Shown here in pieces: positions 1 through 10,657 of a stretch of DNA of 64,000 nt. The position numbers and the translations under genes are program-made. Where the stretch lies: positions 124,001 through 188,000 of the forward strand of contig NC_089768.1 in the NCBI RefSeq assembly GCF_040412425.1, in the 5' to 3' direction. Source of the DNA: Macrobrachium rosenbergii. Lineage: Eukaryota > Arthropoda > Malacostraca > Decapoda > Palaemonidae. Below the pieces are notes generated by a model. It had not been told where the DNA came from. It did no database searches and saw nothing but the letters and a program-made list of their open reading frames with translations. Numbering within the stretch: position 1 is the first letter of the stretch; each line of letters opens with the position of its first letter.

Positions 1-2624
1 AAAGGCATTGGTCTGCTCATGAGCTTGGTCAAGAGCCATTGCTGAGAACTGGCGACTGGTCTTGTGCACAACAAAGTTGCCAGCCTTGAACTCCTTGTGC
101 AACTCTGGGTGTGAACTCTCTAGGGTAAGCATGTCCCTGAGGTGAATAGGCAGCCAACGAGCATAGTTTGTATTATTGTTGGAAAAGAAGTAGGGTATCA
201 GCTCATGCAATGCCTGGCAGTAGAGGACAAAATTGGCCTCACGGAAGGACCTGATCAGTAGGAATATCACAAGTTCCATAGACAACACCATGTGCCAGAA
301 GTGGAACTGTGGACTCTGCTGTCTTCGAAGGTCACACCACTCCTCAAACTCTAATGCCTGCTCATTGTTGTTTGCTTTCTCAGCACAGTAGTCAGTCAGT
401 GTATGCTGTCCTCAGGAGTTTGTACAAACTAGAGGCTGTAACCTGGTGCATCTGCCGTGTCCTGGTTACACTTGCAGCTGACAGGAAGGATTCTGCAGTT
501 CCAGATGAAGCAACTCCTGCCTCCACCAGAGCTCCTGTCCAACCACTGCCATGAAGAAGAGTACCAAGAGATGTCATTGCTGCCATCTCAATGTGCAGAC
601 CACCAAACATTACCAGATACTTGTCTTCGCCATACTGATCAGGCCACTGCCACTGCACCTGCTTTGCTACGGCATAGATTGGCTGATCAGCTGTGATTAT
701 GGGTATCTGGCCAGGGTTCAGAAAATCAGTGACATCCTGCACTTTCTGCATCACGTGTTTGATCGTAGCAACAGAATGAGCCTGATCACGCAGGAGAGGA
801 AGCAATGAAGTTATGGTTACTTCAAATTCTGGGCTTCTCTTCATTGAAGCGTGATGAGCTGACCACGTCAGATTCACTGCATCATCTATTTCCTGGGTGA
901 CTATGACCTTGTCTAGCCACTGATACTCCAGTGCAAGCTGTGGCCCCAAGATATCTGTGGGTGGCTTTGGTATTGCAGTGTTTGGTGGCACAGGGTTCTT
1001 TGTTTGAAAGGAAGCTGGTGAGATGTTTGTGAATGTGTCCGGCAATTCAGGCACCGACCTCACTTTCTCAGGTGCAAACTTTAGTTGCTGTCTTTCCTGT
1101 CCAGTGTTCTCCTTGGTGGGGTGCTGAAATATGGAGATGCTAGTTCCATGGAAGGAGGTAGTGGCAGTAGTTGCAGATGGGTTGTGGTCGATGTTGTCCA
1201 TCACTGCAGTGGTGAACAACCCTTTTCGCAGTACTGGGGACAGACCACACCCTCCTCCACATATTTGCTAACTGTGGCATCTCCTAACTGTGCAGAGACC
1301 TCCAGTACTCTGTCATAAGAGATACTGAGGCCATACTGATGTAGCATTTCAACCAGGTTTCTCTTCCTGGTTTTGGCATAGACTGAGAGTCCCATGTAGA
1401 CTGGGAATGGTGTTTCTCTGTCTTTGGAGTGTCTATGAGTTGTTGCTCCCTCTTTGTATCGGGGGAGTAGCAGTTGAACTGCATGAGCTGTGCAATGGCC
1501 TGGTCTGACTTTGATGCTCCAAATCGTAACTGTGACTTGATGTCAGCCCCATGCTCAACCATCCCTACAAACTGGAGCAGGAGAGGAGGCACAGAATTTC
1601 GTACACAAGCCTCAGAAAATGTGCCATCAAACCGTGACTGATGATCAAGTATAGACTTTCTGAGAATATTTGCTGCTTTAGCAATGATAACTGCCTCTGA
1701 AAGATCAGATGATTGAGCAAGTGCTTTTCCCACATCCTTTTGAAATGCAAGTAATACATCTCTGCCAGATTTATGAGCCTCAAGTTCTGGAATTTCTGCC
1801 AGAAGTTTGTCTTTGAGTCTCGTGGAATTTACACTTGGTGACTCTACACCTAATTGTTCCAGACGTTGTTGGTAGAGAGGTGGCAAATATCTGCCAGCCG
1901 AAATGTGACTGGATCATCTGAACAAAGGTTGTTTTCAACAATGTATGTCATCAGTTCTGACAGAACTAGTGGATACACATCTGATTCTGACTCAGTGCTA
2001 CCTTGGTCTTTCTCAAGGCTCCTCAGGTAGGACCTTTTTCTGTTGTAGAGGGCACAAAGACAGGCATGGTGATACTTAAACTCCTGTGCAATGACATCCC
2101 CACCAGTCAACTTAGCAAGGAGCTTGCCATCACTAAGTATCTCTGCACATTCACGCAATTTCAAGTCAAGGCCCTTAGTACTAGCCTGTCTGAGATCAGA
2201 TGCAGGTGCCACTTTCTCACAGAAAATGCAAACTTCATTGTCATGACTGGTTCGGCGCAGTTTTGCGACTAGTCTCAGTGTTGCTGGTCTGGTCATTGGA
2301 TTGTCGCTTTCTTGCACGGTCCAGTTTAGTGTTGTTAAACAACAAGCGACAGTTCACATGGTATTTTGCTGCATTTTTCCTGAGAGTGGCCTCTATGCCA
2401 TCACCTTCATCCAGCCTTGCTGGATCCATTATCAGTGGCATTTCATTAATTTCACTGAACATGGGAATGTTCCTTGCCAGCATTGTGTACCCATCATGGT
2501 CTAGGACATGATGACTTGGAGGTGATGTCAAGTGCTCACCTCTTTTGTCCTTCTGACAAAGACAACACAAACTCCAGTTTGTTTTTCTACTGCTCAATAT
2601 TGGATTGGCATCACATTCTGCCAT
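1..2624 (-). pseudogene. Frameshifted copy of a multicopy invertebrate protein family (unknown function), truncated by window edge
   Basis: Read right to left, one protein can be followed through several frames: 2624-2241, 2317-1850, 1886-1284, 1395-1201, 1219-392, then about 330 to 1 and off the edge. The N-terminal part has two Cys/His-rich segments that look zinc-binding (CCLCQKDK near 2560; CIFCEKV near 2230, followed by HHACLC). The middle has a KTRKR..LV segment and SISYDRVL, then DNIDHNP and SFHGTSIS. The C-terminal part has MFGGLHIEMA and HGSGWTGALVEAG, ending in FSAMALDQAHEQ near position 20. I recognise this motif order from large families of uncharacterised proteins repeated many times in cnidarian, mollusc and crustacean genomes. 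The copy number suggests a mobile element, but I know of no assigned enzymatic activity. Frame breaks near 2300, 1885, 1390, 1215 and 390 make this copy a pseudogene. Family recognition is from memory; function is unknown. Confidence 0.72.
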
Positions 2625-3499
2625 GATTTCACTTTTGATTAAGGCCGAGGGGTTATCCTTTTACCACCTTAAACAAAGAACACATTCCTGTATGGGATTC
2701 AACTAGGTTCGGTCTCCTACACCTAGCCCGATCATTCATCCAGTGCCATTTAAGTCCCGTGTGATCTGTACACCATCCGGGTAAGTACATGAACCATCAT
2801 GTGCAGCCCCATACCCTTGGCTCGGCTCTCCCGCTGGCACATCCTGTCTATTCAAGTGCGGCTATCTAACTATAGCTGGTCTGGGGCTGTTAGAAAGCAT
2901 TTGGGACACTAAACTAAACTATACTACAACTACTAGTCTAAGACTACAGGATTAGTAAAGCTGGATTAGCTGGCACTGAACCCCATGCTGAGTTACACAG
3001 CAGTGATGTCACCAGTGTGCCCTGGTTGTGTGCAGACATACACTCTTTTACATTTATTAATTTTCCTTCAAAATTGATGAGTTATTCGAAAGAGATGGCC
3101 TCATTAGGATCTAAAACCACAGAAACCAAGATCCATGCTTAAAACGATAATTGTTGAACGGGCATTATTTCTCATTATAATTATTGTTTCTACCTTTTCT
3201 TGGCAGCCATATAGCCCCCATATTTAAAGGTAAACTGTACTGGGAAGCTACAGAAACATAATATTCACAAGAAATAGTATGGAAGAGCTTTACCATATTG
3301 CTAGAAGCAAATACATGCCATTCTAGTGAAAAATTAGCCAAAATCTGTCGATACTGGCCGCCATCTTGGAATTTGGCCGCCATATTAAATTTTTTGCATG
3401 GCCAGCGCCCTTTTCTGATAGAGGGAACTTTAAAGAGCACTTGTGCAAAATTTCATGCTTGTTTCACTATCTGAACGATTCTTATGAAATATGCAATTA
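2625..3499. other. No gene seen
   Basis: This is the region 5' of the decayed minus-strand gene. It contains no reading frame I recognise and no clear terminal inverted repeat that would mark the end of a transposon. A short duplicated phrase built on GCCGCCAT occurs at about 3357-3383. Confidence 0.5.
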
Positions 3500-4770
3500 T
3501 CTGCTGCACTACAAGGAATCGTCCGAGGGTAACATGCCCCCAACGACTCCAGTGGTGGCTAATATGTCAGGTTCGTTTCTCCCACTCTGCGAACTTCCCC
3601 TGCTTGCTCCCTCTCCCTCGGGTGACGACTCCCCCTCCCCTTCCTCATTCGTTTCATCGGGTGTGGAAGGGCGGGGGGGGGGGTGATCAGGACATCCTCT
3701 CAGAGGTCTCTTCTCGAGCAGGGGTGGGGGGGGATATTTCCCCCAGAGCGAGCAGAGACTTCCCAGTTTGACCTGACTGTTTCCCCAGGGTTCGGGGTGG
3801 ATACTGACCAGGTATCAGACCTATCCTCGGCCTGGTTACACCTGGGTCTACCTGGCGTTCCGTCACTGGAGGGCCTGGTATCTCATCTGTCTGGCGCTCC
3901 AGTAACAACGCATTCAGCTACCACTACCTCCACCACGTGTCACCATGTCTGCTTTCACCAAGCTGCCCGTGTCGGTGGCTTCACACCTGGACACCCAGGT
4001 TTCGGCTGCCCCTGCCTCTCACCATTCTGTACCGCTGCCTCCTGGGTTCCCGGCCCGCTCTCACGACCTCGGCCTTCCTACATGGTGACACTGACAGTGC
4101 CGTATATGACTGTTCCTGCCCCTGTTGCTGACCCTAGCCCATTTACGACTATGGTTCCGGCTCCTTGCTTCCCTGTCACTCGGCCTGGCTTAACTACTGA
4201 CTCGTCCCCCATGCCTTCGACCCTGGCTCGGCCCGGCCTAGCTGCCCGAGCACCACCCTTGCCTTCATTCCTGGCTCCTCCTCCGCATGTTCCTGGCCGC
4301 CGCGCTCATGTTCCTGCCCTGGTAACTACTGGCCCGAGCACTGCCTATGCTGCCCGGGTTGCGCCTGCTGCTGTGGCCCATGACTGCTCCTGCATGGTTT
4401 GGGGACCTGACTTCAATCTTGAGGAAGACGGCGAAGAAGTCAAAGAAGAGATCGAGAAAGGTGTCGTCGACATCGACTTCGTCTTCATCTTCGTCATCAT
4501 CTTCATCTTCGTCTGCTACCTCTTCTTCCTCTTCTCCTTTTGAGGCTTCCCAGCCAAAGAAGAAGAAGCCTGCCTCTCCCCCCACCCTAAGAAGTCTAGC
4601 ACCGAGACCTCTAAAGGACTGCCTCCTTCCACAGGGAAGGCAGTGGGATCTCTCGCTGGCTCTTCCCGATCCACGGATCAGGGAACCGCTGCTCTGGCCC
4701 CGGGTCAGTCGCATCGGGAGCCAAGGGCGTGCAGACCACGGTCAGCACACCCCCTGGATTTTTTTTTTTT
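3500..4770 (+). other. Pro/Ser/Thr-rich low-complexity reading frames, possible retroelement gag remnant
   Basis: Overlapping + strand frames (3366-3686, 3683-4543, 4347-4772) are rich in Pro, Ser, Thr and Ala. Near 4440-4560 the third one has a Lys/Arg-rich patch, a long Ser run (mostly tcg/tct/tca codons, not a pure microsatellite) and a KKKKP motif. C/T-rich composition extends over the block. No conserved domain is visible. The boundary with a LINE tail at its right end fits a retroelement fragment or gag-like N-terminus, but the frames do not line up into one protein and I do not assign a family. It lies upstream of the ANKRD49 exon on the same strand, so presumably within an ANKRD49 intron. 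Confidence 0.3.
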
Positions 4771-5065
4771 AAATCCTGATTTTAAAAATCTTAACTTATT
4801 TGGATTTTTATCATTACTTAGTTTTTTATTGTGCAGATGGAAACATGATTAAATGTATTTAATGTGTGTATGTGTTCCATTGTAGAAGCATATGCCTTTT
4901 TGCATATTTATTTTTAAAATTTTATTTTCATTCATCATTAGTCTCAGTGCTTGGCCTATGTCCTAGACCTGGTGCTCTGTTTCATTTTAATCTTTCAGGC
5001 CAGCCCTGTGAGAACTGTTAATCTGCTCAGTGGTCTGGTTAAATGTTTATTTAGGGATATAATTT
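4771..5065 (+). mobile_element. 5'-truncated LINE-B 3' tail
   Basis: The segment matches the 3' ends of the LINE-B copies ending near 28840 and 53930. Shared phrases include ATATGCCTTT, TTCATCAT, CAGTGCTTGGCC, CTAGACCTGG and GGCCAGCCCTG, ending TCAGTGGTCTGGTTAAA. No coding part is present, as expected for a heavily 5'-truncated non-LTR insertion. The orientation is the same as the downstream host genes. Confidence 0.75.
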
Positions 5066-5428
5066 GATAGGCAACTGTTTAATGCTTTATCATAAATCAC
5101 TGAGACTTAATTTTTTTTATATAAAAACACAATACAATATCGTATGCATATGAAAAATACAGTATGTGTTTTTGATATGAATAAGATATTCTATCTGGTG
5201 GCAGCATTGTTGAAAATTTGTCCTGGATATGTATATTTTCCTTTAGACTACTATTAAACATCAAAACAAAAGCAAGTTTCTTAAATAGAGCTGTTCGTAG
5301 AGACATAGTTCTCCCTACCATTTTAAACTGTTACAGAAAGTAAGTGCTGGATTCGAGGATATATGTAATTTAACTGTTTGATATTTAGTCTATATTATTT
5401 ACATCTAATTAAAATTTATTTCTTTCAG
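5066..5428 (+). other. Intron end upstream of the ANKRD49 exon
   Basis: This AT-rich sequence ends in a good splice acceptor, TTTATTTCTTTCAG, whose AG occupies 5427-5428. I see no further ankyrin-coding exon here or further left in the window, so the 5' part of the gene must lie outside the window. Confidence 0.6.
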
Positions 5429-5776
5429 TTGCTGCTTAGGGCTGGGGTATCAATAGCTGCAAGAACTGTGGATGGGTGGACACCTTTACATTCTGCCTGC
5501 CGGTGGAATCACGTTGAATGTGCAGAAATCCTAATAGATGGTGGGTGTGATGTCAATTCCACTACTAACAGTGGCCAGACACCACTACATGTAGCCGCAG
5601 CGAACCCGCAGGCTAGGGAGACCCTGCAGATGCTGCTGATGAATCCGCTCGTAAAGCCTCTCCTCACCAACAGCAATGGAGAAACGGCAAAAGATATTGC
5701 AATGAGAAGTGGGCCTTATGAATACCTGTTCGAAGTCACAGATCCTGTTTTGAATACTTTGGAAGAACAGAAGTGA
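5429..5776 (+). CDS. ANKRD49: Ankyrin repeat domain protein 49-like, terminal coding exon
   Basis: The exon encodes 115 residues and a TGA stop, starting in phase 0 straight after the acceptor at 5427-5428. It contains the end of one ankyrin repeat (LLLRAG), then two repeats with the canonical TPLH tetrapeptide: DGWTPLHSACRWNHVECAEI (residues 15-34) and GQTPLHVAAANPQARETL (49-66). The tail includes LLMNPLVKP, GETAKDIA and YEYLFEV. The repeat order and the MN..VKP and YLFE signatures match the C-terminal half of ANKRD49, a small ankyrin protein usually of about 240 residues. In mammals it is linked to transcription and spermatogenesis; its role in invertebrates is unclear. The missing N-terminal half lies in exons to the left of the window. 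Identification rests on remembered family features and is strong for ANKRD49 rather than a generic ankyrin protein. Confidence 0.85.
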   Translation: MLLRAGVSIAARTVDGWTPLHSACRWNHVECAEILIDGGCDVNSTTNSGQTPLHVAAANPQARETLQMLLMNPLVKPLLTNSNGETAKDIAMRSGPYEYLFEVTDPVLNTLEEQK

Positions 5777-5957
5777 AGTGCTCATTACCTTTGGCAGTTT
5801 TACTTCATCTGTTAATAGTCTTTAATGATTGATAAAGTAGCACATGTATTTTCATGGTGGTAAAAATTCGTGTATTTATGTAGTGCAATAGGTGCTGTGA
5901 ACTTTTTAAATTTACAAGTTATCTGAAGATTCGCATTACATACACCCTGGAGATAAA
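5777..5957 (+). promoter_or_regulatory. Compact spacer between ANKRD49 stop and MTG1 start
   Basis: Only 181 bases separate the ANKRD49 TGA from the MTG1 ATG on the same strand. The stretch is AT-rich and has no AATAAA or ATTAAA hexamer; GATAAA occurs at about 5830 and 5952. It must contain the ANKRD49 3' end and the MTG1 promoter or 5'UTR, unless the two genes share a transcript or the MTG1 5'UTR begins inside ANKRD49. The regulatory content is inferred, not seen. Confidence 0.45.
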
Positions 5958-6527
5958 ATGACGGGCACAGTAGTAAAGCATGGATTGTCCATGCGTAAGT
6001 CTTTTGATATTGCTGGTCTTAGTGTTGCACACTGGTTCCCTGGGCATATGGCTAAAGGTTTGAATCAAATGCAAAGGAAGCTTAAGTCTGTGGATTGCAT
6101 AGTAGAAGTTCATGATTCAAGAATCCCGATTTCAGGGCGAAATCCCATTTTTGGAAACAGGTTGACAGCTATTAAACCCCACCTTTTGGTTATGAACAAA
6201 GCAGACATGATTAGCCATAGAGATAGGATGGCTATCGAGCAGTTTTATGAAGCGCAAGGTTTTAAGGAGTTAGTGTTCACAAACTGTAAAAGGTCAGATA
6301 GCAAAGGGATCAAAAGTGTAATTCCAAGAGTTTGTAAACTTATTGAGGATTCTGAACGCTACAATCGATCTGAAAATTCTTCATATCAGCTTATGGTGAT
6401 TGGAATCCCTAATGTTGGGAAATCCTCTCTAATAAATGCTCTGAGAGCAAAAAATTTGCGAAGAGCCAAAGCGTCTGCAGTGGGAGGAACACCAGGAGTT
6501 ACTCAAAGTGTGCTGGAAAGAATAAAG
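5958..6527 (+). CDS. MTG1: Mitochondrial ribosome-associated GTPase 1, coding exon 1
   Basis: The exon encodes residues 1-190 and ends at AAG, followed by GTATTT, the splice donor. MTG1 belongs to the RbgA/YlqF family of circularly permuted GTPases, which work in late assembly of the mitochondrial large ribosomal subunit. Visible motifs are WFPGHMAKGL (residues 26-35), VDCIVEVHDSRIP (45-57), the G4 box NKAD (80-83), the G1 P-loop GIPNVGKSS (149-157) and GGTPGVTQ (177-184). The order G4 before G1 is the permuted arrangement. The ATG at 5958 sits 25 residues before WFPGH, about right for a short mitochondrial presequence, and residues 1-20 contain basic residues without acidic ones until Asp17. 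The in-frame codons after 6527 (VFID and stop) are intron read-through. Splicing to 30780 restores the G3 box in phase 0. Confidence 0.93.
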
Positions 6528-8686
6528 GTATTTATTGACTAAATATGTTGGTTTAGTATTTTTGATATTGTGGCTGCTTTTCATCCTCAAAGGATTTACT
6601 CTCACGGGTCCATTCAGGCTCCATGATAGAACAGTTAACGTAAAAGAATTCTCTTTTAGTCAGTCTAGGCCCAGTATAAGTCCTGTTGACACTTGATTGA
6701 GTACTATAGGTCTCAGAGGTAAAAGGGGCTCTTTTCTCTTAACTATAGCGATTACCGAGGTTCATTCCTTTGTCAGCCTGCGAGAAGTGACTATGACACG
6801 TATACACTGGCCGCCATCTTGACGACACGTAACTGGACAGACCGGGGAGCCATAACTTTTCGTTGTTTGGCCATAGTGAATGGGTTTTTTGGTGAAAATG
6901 TTCCCCAATTATCATTGATATAAGGGAACTTTTATAAGACTATACGATGGTTTCCCATATGGAACTACTTTCAATAGGTATTGCTCCGCCGACAGAGGCA
7001 TTGAAAGAAAAACATTTACGATGTCTGTTTACCTTTGTAGTTATTTAACTTTTACTTTTTCATATAACAGCTGTTGAAAGTGTACTTAATTTAGGCTTAT
7101 TAAAAAATTTCCCTCTGGAAAAATATTTTCATTGAAGCACTTTTGTATGCACATGGTATAAAAAAAAAATTTGAAAAAATTTTCTGTATCTTCCAGGGGA
7201 AGTTGAAAGTGAATATTTCCAACCCTGTGTGGGGCCTCTTTTCCAAGACAGTTGTAAACATATGCTAATTTTACCAGGTTATAAGTTTTTTAATATTTTT
7301 TTTATTTTGTTTTGTAAGATTATAATTACAGCTCAAAAATATCATTACAGATAAGAATGAAAATCAGTAACAAATTCTAAGTACTGTATATTCATTGTAG
7401 AATATTTACGAGACGTCATTGGATGGGAATTTTGGACAACATTCCCCTATGACATCTCAAGGCAAACTGAGATGTCTCGCCTTACCAACAAGCTATTAGA
7501 GTTTGGGTAAAAGTTGCCGTGAGTCATTTATGACCCGTGGAAGTGATCTGAGCACTTTTCACTTTTCCCACAAAATTCGTTCAAACTGTATGTGGCGAAA
7601 TCTTGAACATATATGTATGTTACCCGGAATCCACCACAAAGCTGTAAGTAAACATATATGTAGTAGCCTAGGGTAGATAAACTAGTAAGCTAGGCTAAAT
7701 AAATTAGTTTACGGTATACAGTTAGCTTGAGTGGCGTAACATTCAAGAATTTTCTTTTAAGGCAAAACTTATGTAGTAATTATATAATTTAATAAATGAC
7801 TACTGCTATTTATGTAGCCTGTAACCTTAAGGGTGATTTGTAATAGCCTGGACTAGATAAAGCAGTAGCCTAGGCTAGATAAACAGATTGTTTTATAGTA
7901 CTGTATACAGTTGGCTTAAGTGTGTAATATTCAGAAATTTACTTTACAGGGCTAACAGAGTATACAGCAATATGGTTACATGCATGTGTCAAGATTAATC
8001 TAATTTGTTAGTGGTGACACAAATATTTAGCACATCTAACTTTTGAGTGTACCATCTATATAATGATTATAGATAGTCAATAGCGAGTACTTGCTAATAA
8101 AAACGTAAGCATTTTATCACTACAGGGCTGCTATTATGCATTGCTCGGTTCGCTTTTCATACCGCCTGCCATGAAATAAAGGGGAATATATTGGTCACCA
8201 GATTTGTGTGAAATTTGTAGCATGCTCCTGGCAATAAGTTTTAAGAATGAAATGGTTCGCTTTAAACTGTCTCGCTGGGTCCTAGGGTTCAGTAGGGGTA
8301 CGGAAGGGGAAGATTACTATATATCTTTCCAGCAGAACTCTGCCAAAAGATATTTGCCCCTTTTTCTGAACAAGACCTATGTTTGGGCCAAAACCCGGAA
8401 GTACTGTCCCTAGTTCCTCCCAGGTTAACTCCACTGAGGAAGCAGAGGAAACCTTACTTGTGGGAAATGTCCCTATTAGCAGACATGAAGTGGATATCGC
8501 AATTGAAACTGCCCTGCTGAACCCAGAAGGACCAGGGACAAAACTTTGAGCTGTATATGGAATAAACTCCCCAAAAGGAAATCCGTCTCCCATGCATCTA
8601 TCGGATACTGAAGGGGATCTTACTAGGATCCACCTAACCCCGACTGAAATATCTGTATTCTCCATAGGGTATAGTAACCCGCCCAG
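6528..8686 (+). other. First part of MTG1 intron 1, mostly unrecognised
   Basis: The sequence is AT-rich and noncoding, with short stop-riddled frames. It holds a degenerate duplication (listed separately). The block at 8280-8670 is less AT-rich and has open frames on both strands, but I recognise neither product. It abuts a LINE-A 5'UTR at 8687 and may belong to another decayed element. Confidence 0.4.
7660..7960. repeat. Degenerate tandem duplication (two ~115 bp units)
   Basis: Two units, about 7660-7773 and 7840-7955, share TAGTAGCCTA/AGTAGCCTAGGCTAGATAA-like starts, then a GTATACAGTT(A/G)GCTT core, and an ending with ATTCA(A)GAA followed by TT(C/A)CTTT. A similar GTAGCCTA-rich style recurs in the insertion at 61870-63231, but I could not align them end to end. 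Confidence 0.5.
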
Positions 8687-9187
8687 CCCCCCCTGATTCC
8701 AACCCCTTGACGAGGTGGGGGTGCTTAGAGATCCACTGCAGGAAGAGTATGCTCTTTTATGCCTACTCTCTCTGCTGTGGATTCAAACAAACATTGGGAC
8801 CTATAAATCCTTTACTCCTCCTCCTCTTATAAATTTTCCCCTTCCCTTCTTCCTCTTTCAAGGATGATCATGACATGGTATCGTATTATGAAATTCACTG
8901 CTCAACTTGATTGAGGTGGAGTTGGACGGCATACCACTCCACCTGTAAAACTAGAGTAGTGTACCCGATATGGTGGAACGAGGGGAAATTTTTATGTCAA
9001 GCCATGCCCTTAGTGCTGGGTCCAATCTCAACGGATTGACCACCCTTAAGGCACTGTGGATATGGTGTATATCCAGGTGAGGATCCCATAGCAGTTACAA
9101 CTTTAGGTGACATTGGTGCTTCTCCCCCTGTTGGGGATCCTTGGTGAGAGGGACCTCATCCTGAATGAAATTTATTTTATTCATTAA
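8687..9187 (+). mobile_element. LINE-A 5'UTR (type 2 leader)
   Basis: The segment begins CTGATTCCAACCCCTTGACGA and matches the leaders at 28996-29385 and 59769-60088 along most of their length. Shared phrases are GCAGG.AGAGTA, CTACTCTCTCT.CTGTGGA, TTCCCCTTCCCTTCT and GAGGGGAAATTTTTATGT. It leads directly into an ATG at 9188, so I read it as the untranslated leader and internal promoter region of a non-LTR retrotransposon. Confidence 0.65.
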
Positions 9188-9283
9188 ATGGCGAATCAGC
9201 CAAACCTCCCTATGACTTCTGGCATGGAAATGGACTATCCCCAGGAAAGCTCAGTTAATGAAAAGCAAGGTGGTATGAAAAAG
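9188..9283 (+). pseudogene. LINE-A ORF1 start, truncated
   Basis: An open frame from ATG 9188 reads MANQPNLPMTSGMEMDYPQ and continues through ESSVNEKQGG before switching into LINE-B ORF1 sequence at about 9284. Its position straight after the type 2 leader makes it the likely N-terminus of LINE-A ORF1. The rest of that ORF is missing until a C-terminal piece at 10495-10652, so LINE-B material has replaced the middle of the gene. Confidence 0.5.
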
Positions 9284-9896
9284 TAAATATCATCTTGACC
9301 CAACCTTGACTCATTTTGACCCCCTCCTTGGGAGTGGAAGTTGGTCAAGGTTTCTAACCTTGGAAACAACAGAAAATTTTAACCCTGAAGTTAGAAAATT
9401 ACTTATTAAACAGACATAATGGCAGAGATGTCGTTTAGACAGATAAAAGACATGGCTTATAGAAGCTACAACAAAGAGTTAGTCTGAGAACTATATGTCC
9501 ATAACAACAATAGATAATATAAATATAAAAATACATGACACAATAAGTAGCATTCAGGGTGCCATTGTGCTTCCTGAGAACAGTGATGAACCAGTCGAAA
9601 AGAGTCTTTTCTTGGGCACTCTTAAAGAAGATATCCCAGAGTCCAAGAATGTGAGGTATATAATATACCAAGTAAGCAAAGAAATAAGCAAATGTTAAAA
9701 GTTGCAAAAATAAAATTTGAGGGTCAAGATCTATCTCAAAAAATAAAAATTTTAGGCCAAAACAGAGAAATAAGACCTTATGTCCCAAAGCCACTACTGT
9801 AGTGTCAAAATTGTAGTAAATATGGGCATCCAAAGAAATATTGTCGAAACAAATATATGTGCGTACTGTGGATCTGAAGAACATGCCACACAATGG
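9284..9896 (+). pseudogene. LINE-B ORF1 fragment (zinc-knuckle gag-like)
   Basis: This is a decayed match to the LINE-B3 ORF1 at 40450-41090. It aligns through the region coding LTHFD, the KLENYLL-like segment, MSFRQIK, and the zinc-knuckle lead-in RPYVPKP with CQNCSKY nearby. Several stops and frameshifts break it, including a stop inside the RPYVPKP-to-CQNC segment. It ends abruptly at the codons for HATQW, where a new LINE-B leader starts. ORF1 proteins of this kind bind the element RNA. Confidence 0.7.
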
Positions 9897-10490
9897 AATT
9901 CCCCCTTGAATTGGGACCACCTTGACATGGTGAGGGGGCCACTCTTGAACCCCAGGAATCTGTTCCTGAGTTTGAGTCCAAGAGTCCCATGTACCATTCT
10001 GTATTTCTTTGAATTAATTTTGTGGAATTTTCCACTTTTGCTAAAATTTATTGGACCTGATAAACAGGAAAAGATATCATAACTGGGATTGGGTTTATAT
10101 CCAGAGCTAAATAGTGGGAACTGTGGTAGGACCATCAGCTGCTTGATAATGTTCGGACCTGAGAGATATCAGGTGGAACTATTCTTTAGGGCTGGACCAC
10201 AGATTCCAAGGGGGGTTCTAGTTCTGGGGATAGGACTCTTGGCATTCGTCCGGTTTGCCCATAAAATGGTTAGAGTGGGGATGATAGTATTCTCGTAATA
10301 CCTTCGGTCCTAGCAAGCAGGTTCAGGTTACAATATGGGCCACTATAATCATGTTGTGCCATCCCCTGTGGGGTAGGGTAGGGATGCGGACATTTGGGAG
10401 TCAGTTCTCACTTGTGCCATTGGTGGAAGAATAAACCCCATGAAAGGCTGATGATATTTTAAAGTTTTCAGGTTTATTATTTTTTTTTTT
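9897..10490 (+). mobile_element. LINE-B 5'UTR (type 1 leader)
   Basis: The leader begins CCCCCTTGAATTGGGACCAC and matches the leaders at 34825, 39681 and 60249. The first ~85 bases form two consecutive imperfect hairpins (CCCCCT..AGGGGG and CTCTTG..CAAGAG enclosing CCCAGGAA/TTCCTGag). Later shared phrases include ATAATGTTCGGACCTGAG, GGGGTAGGGTAGGG and CATTTGGGAGTC, then a T-rich stretch before ORF1. Here the leader joins LINE-A ORF1 C-terminal sequence rather than LINE-B ORF1. Confidence 0.7.
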
Positions 10491-10657
10491 TTACCCCTCA
10501 AATCTTTGTGTAGCACCAGTGAATCAACAGATAATAAACCAAACCTGTCAAGACCAGTCCTTTCCAAATCATCTCTTGATAAAACTCCTAAACAAAAGAG
10601 AGTAAATGAGAAGGCCCCATTCAAAGGACCTTCCACCAAGCCCAAAAAATAGTTTTC

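Noticed and set aside
6528..6542. MTG1 ending at the in-frame stop after VFID
   Set aside because: The family continues with a DTPG-containing segment, which is found in phase at 30780. The four extra codons follow a usable GT donor and are intronic.
8282..8665. 127-codon minus-strand frame in MTG1 intron 1
   Set aside because: No motif, no splice context and no second copy to compare. Left unannotated as a gene.
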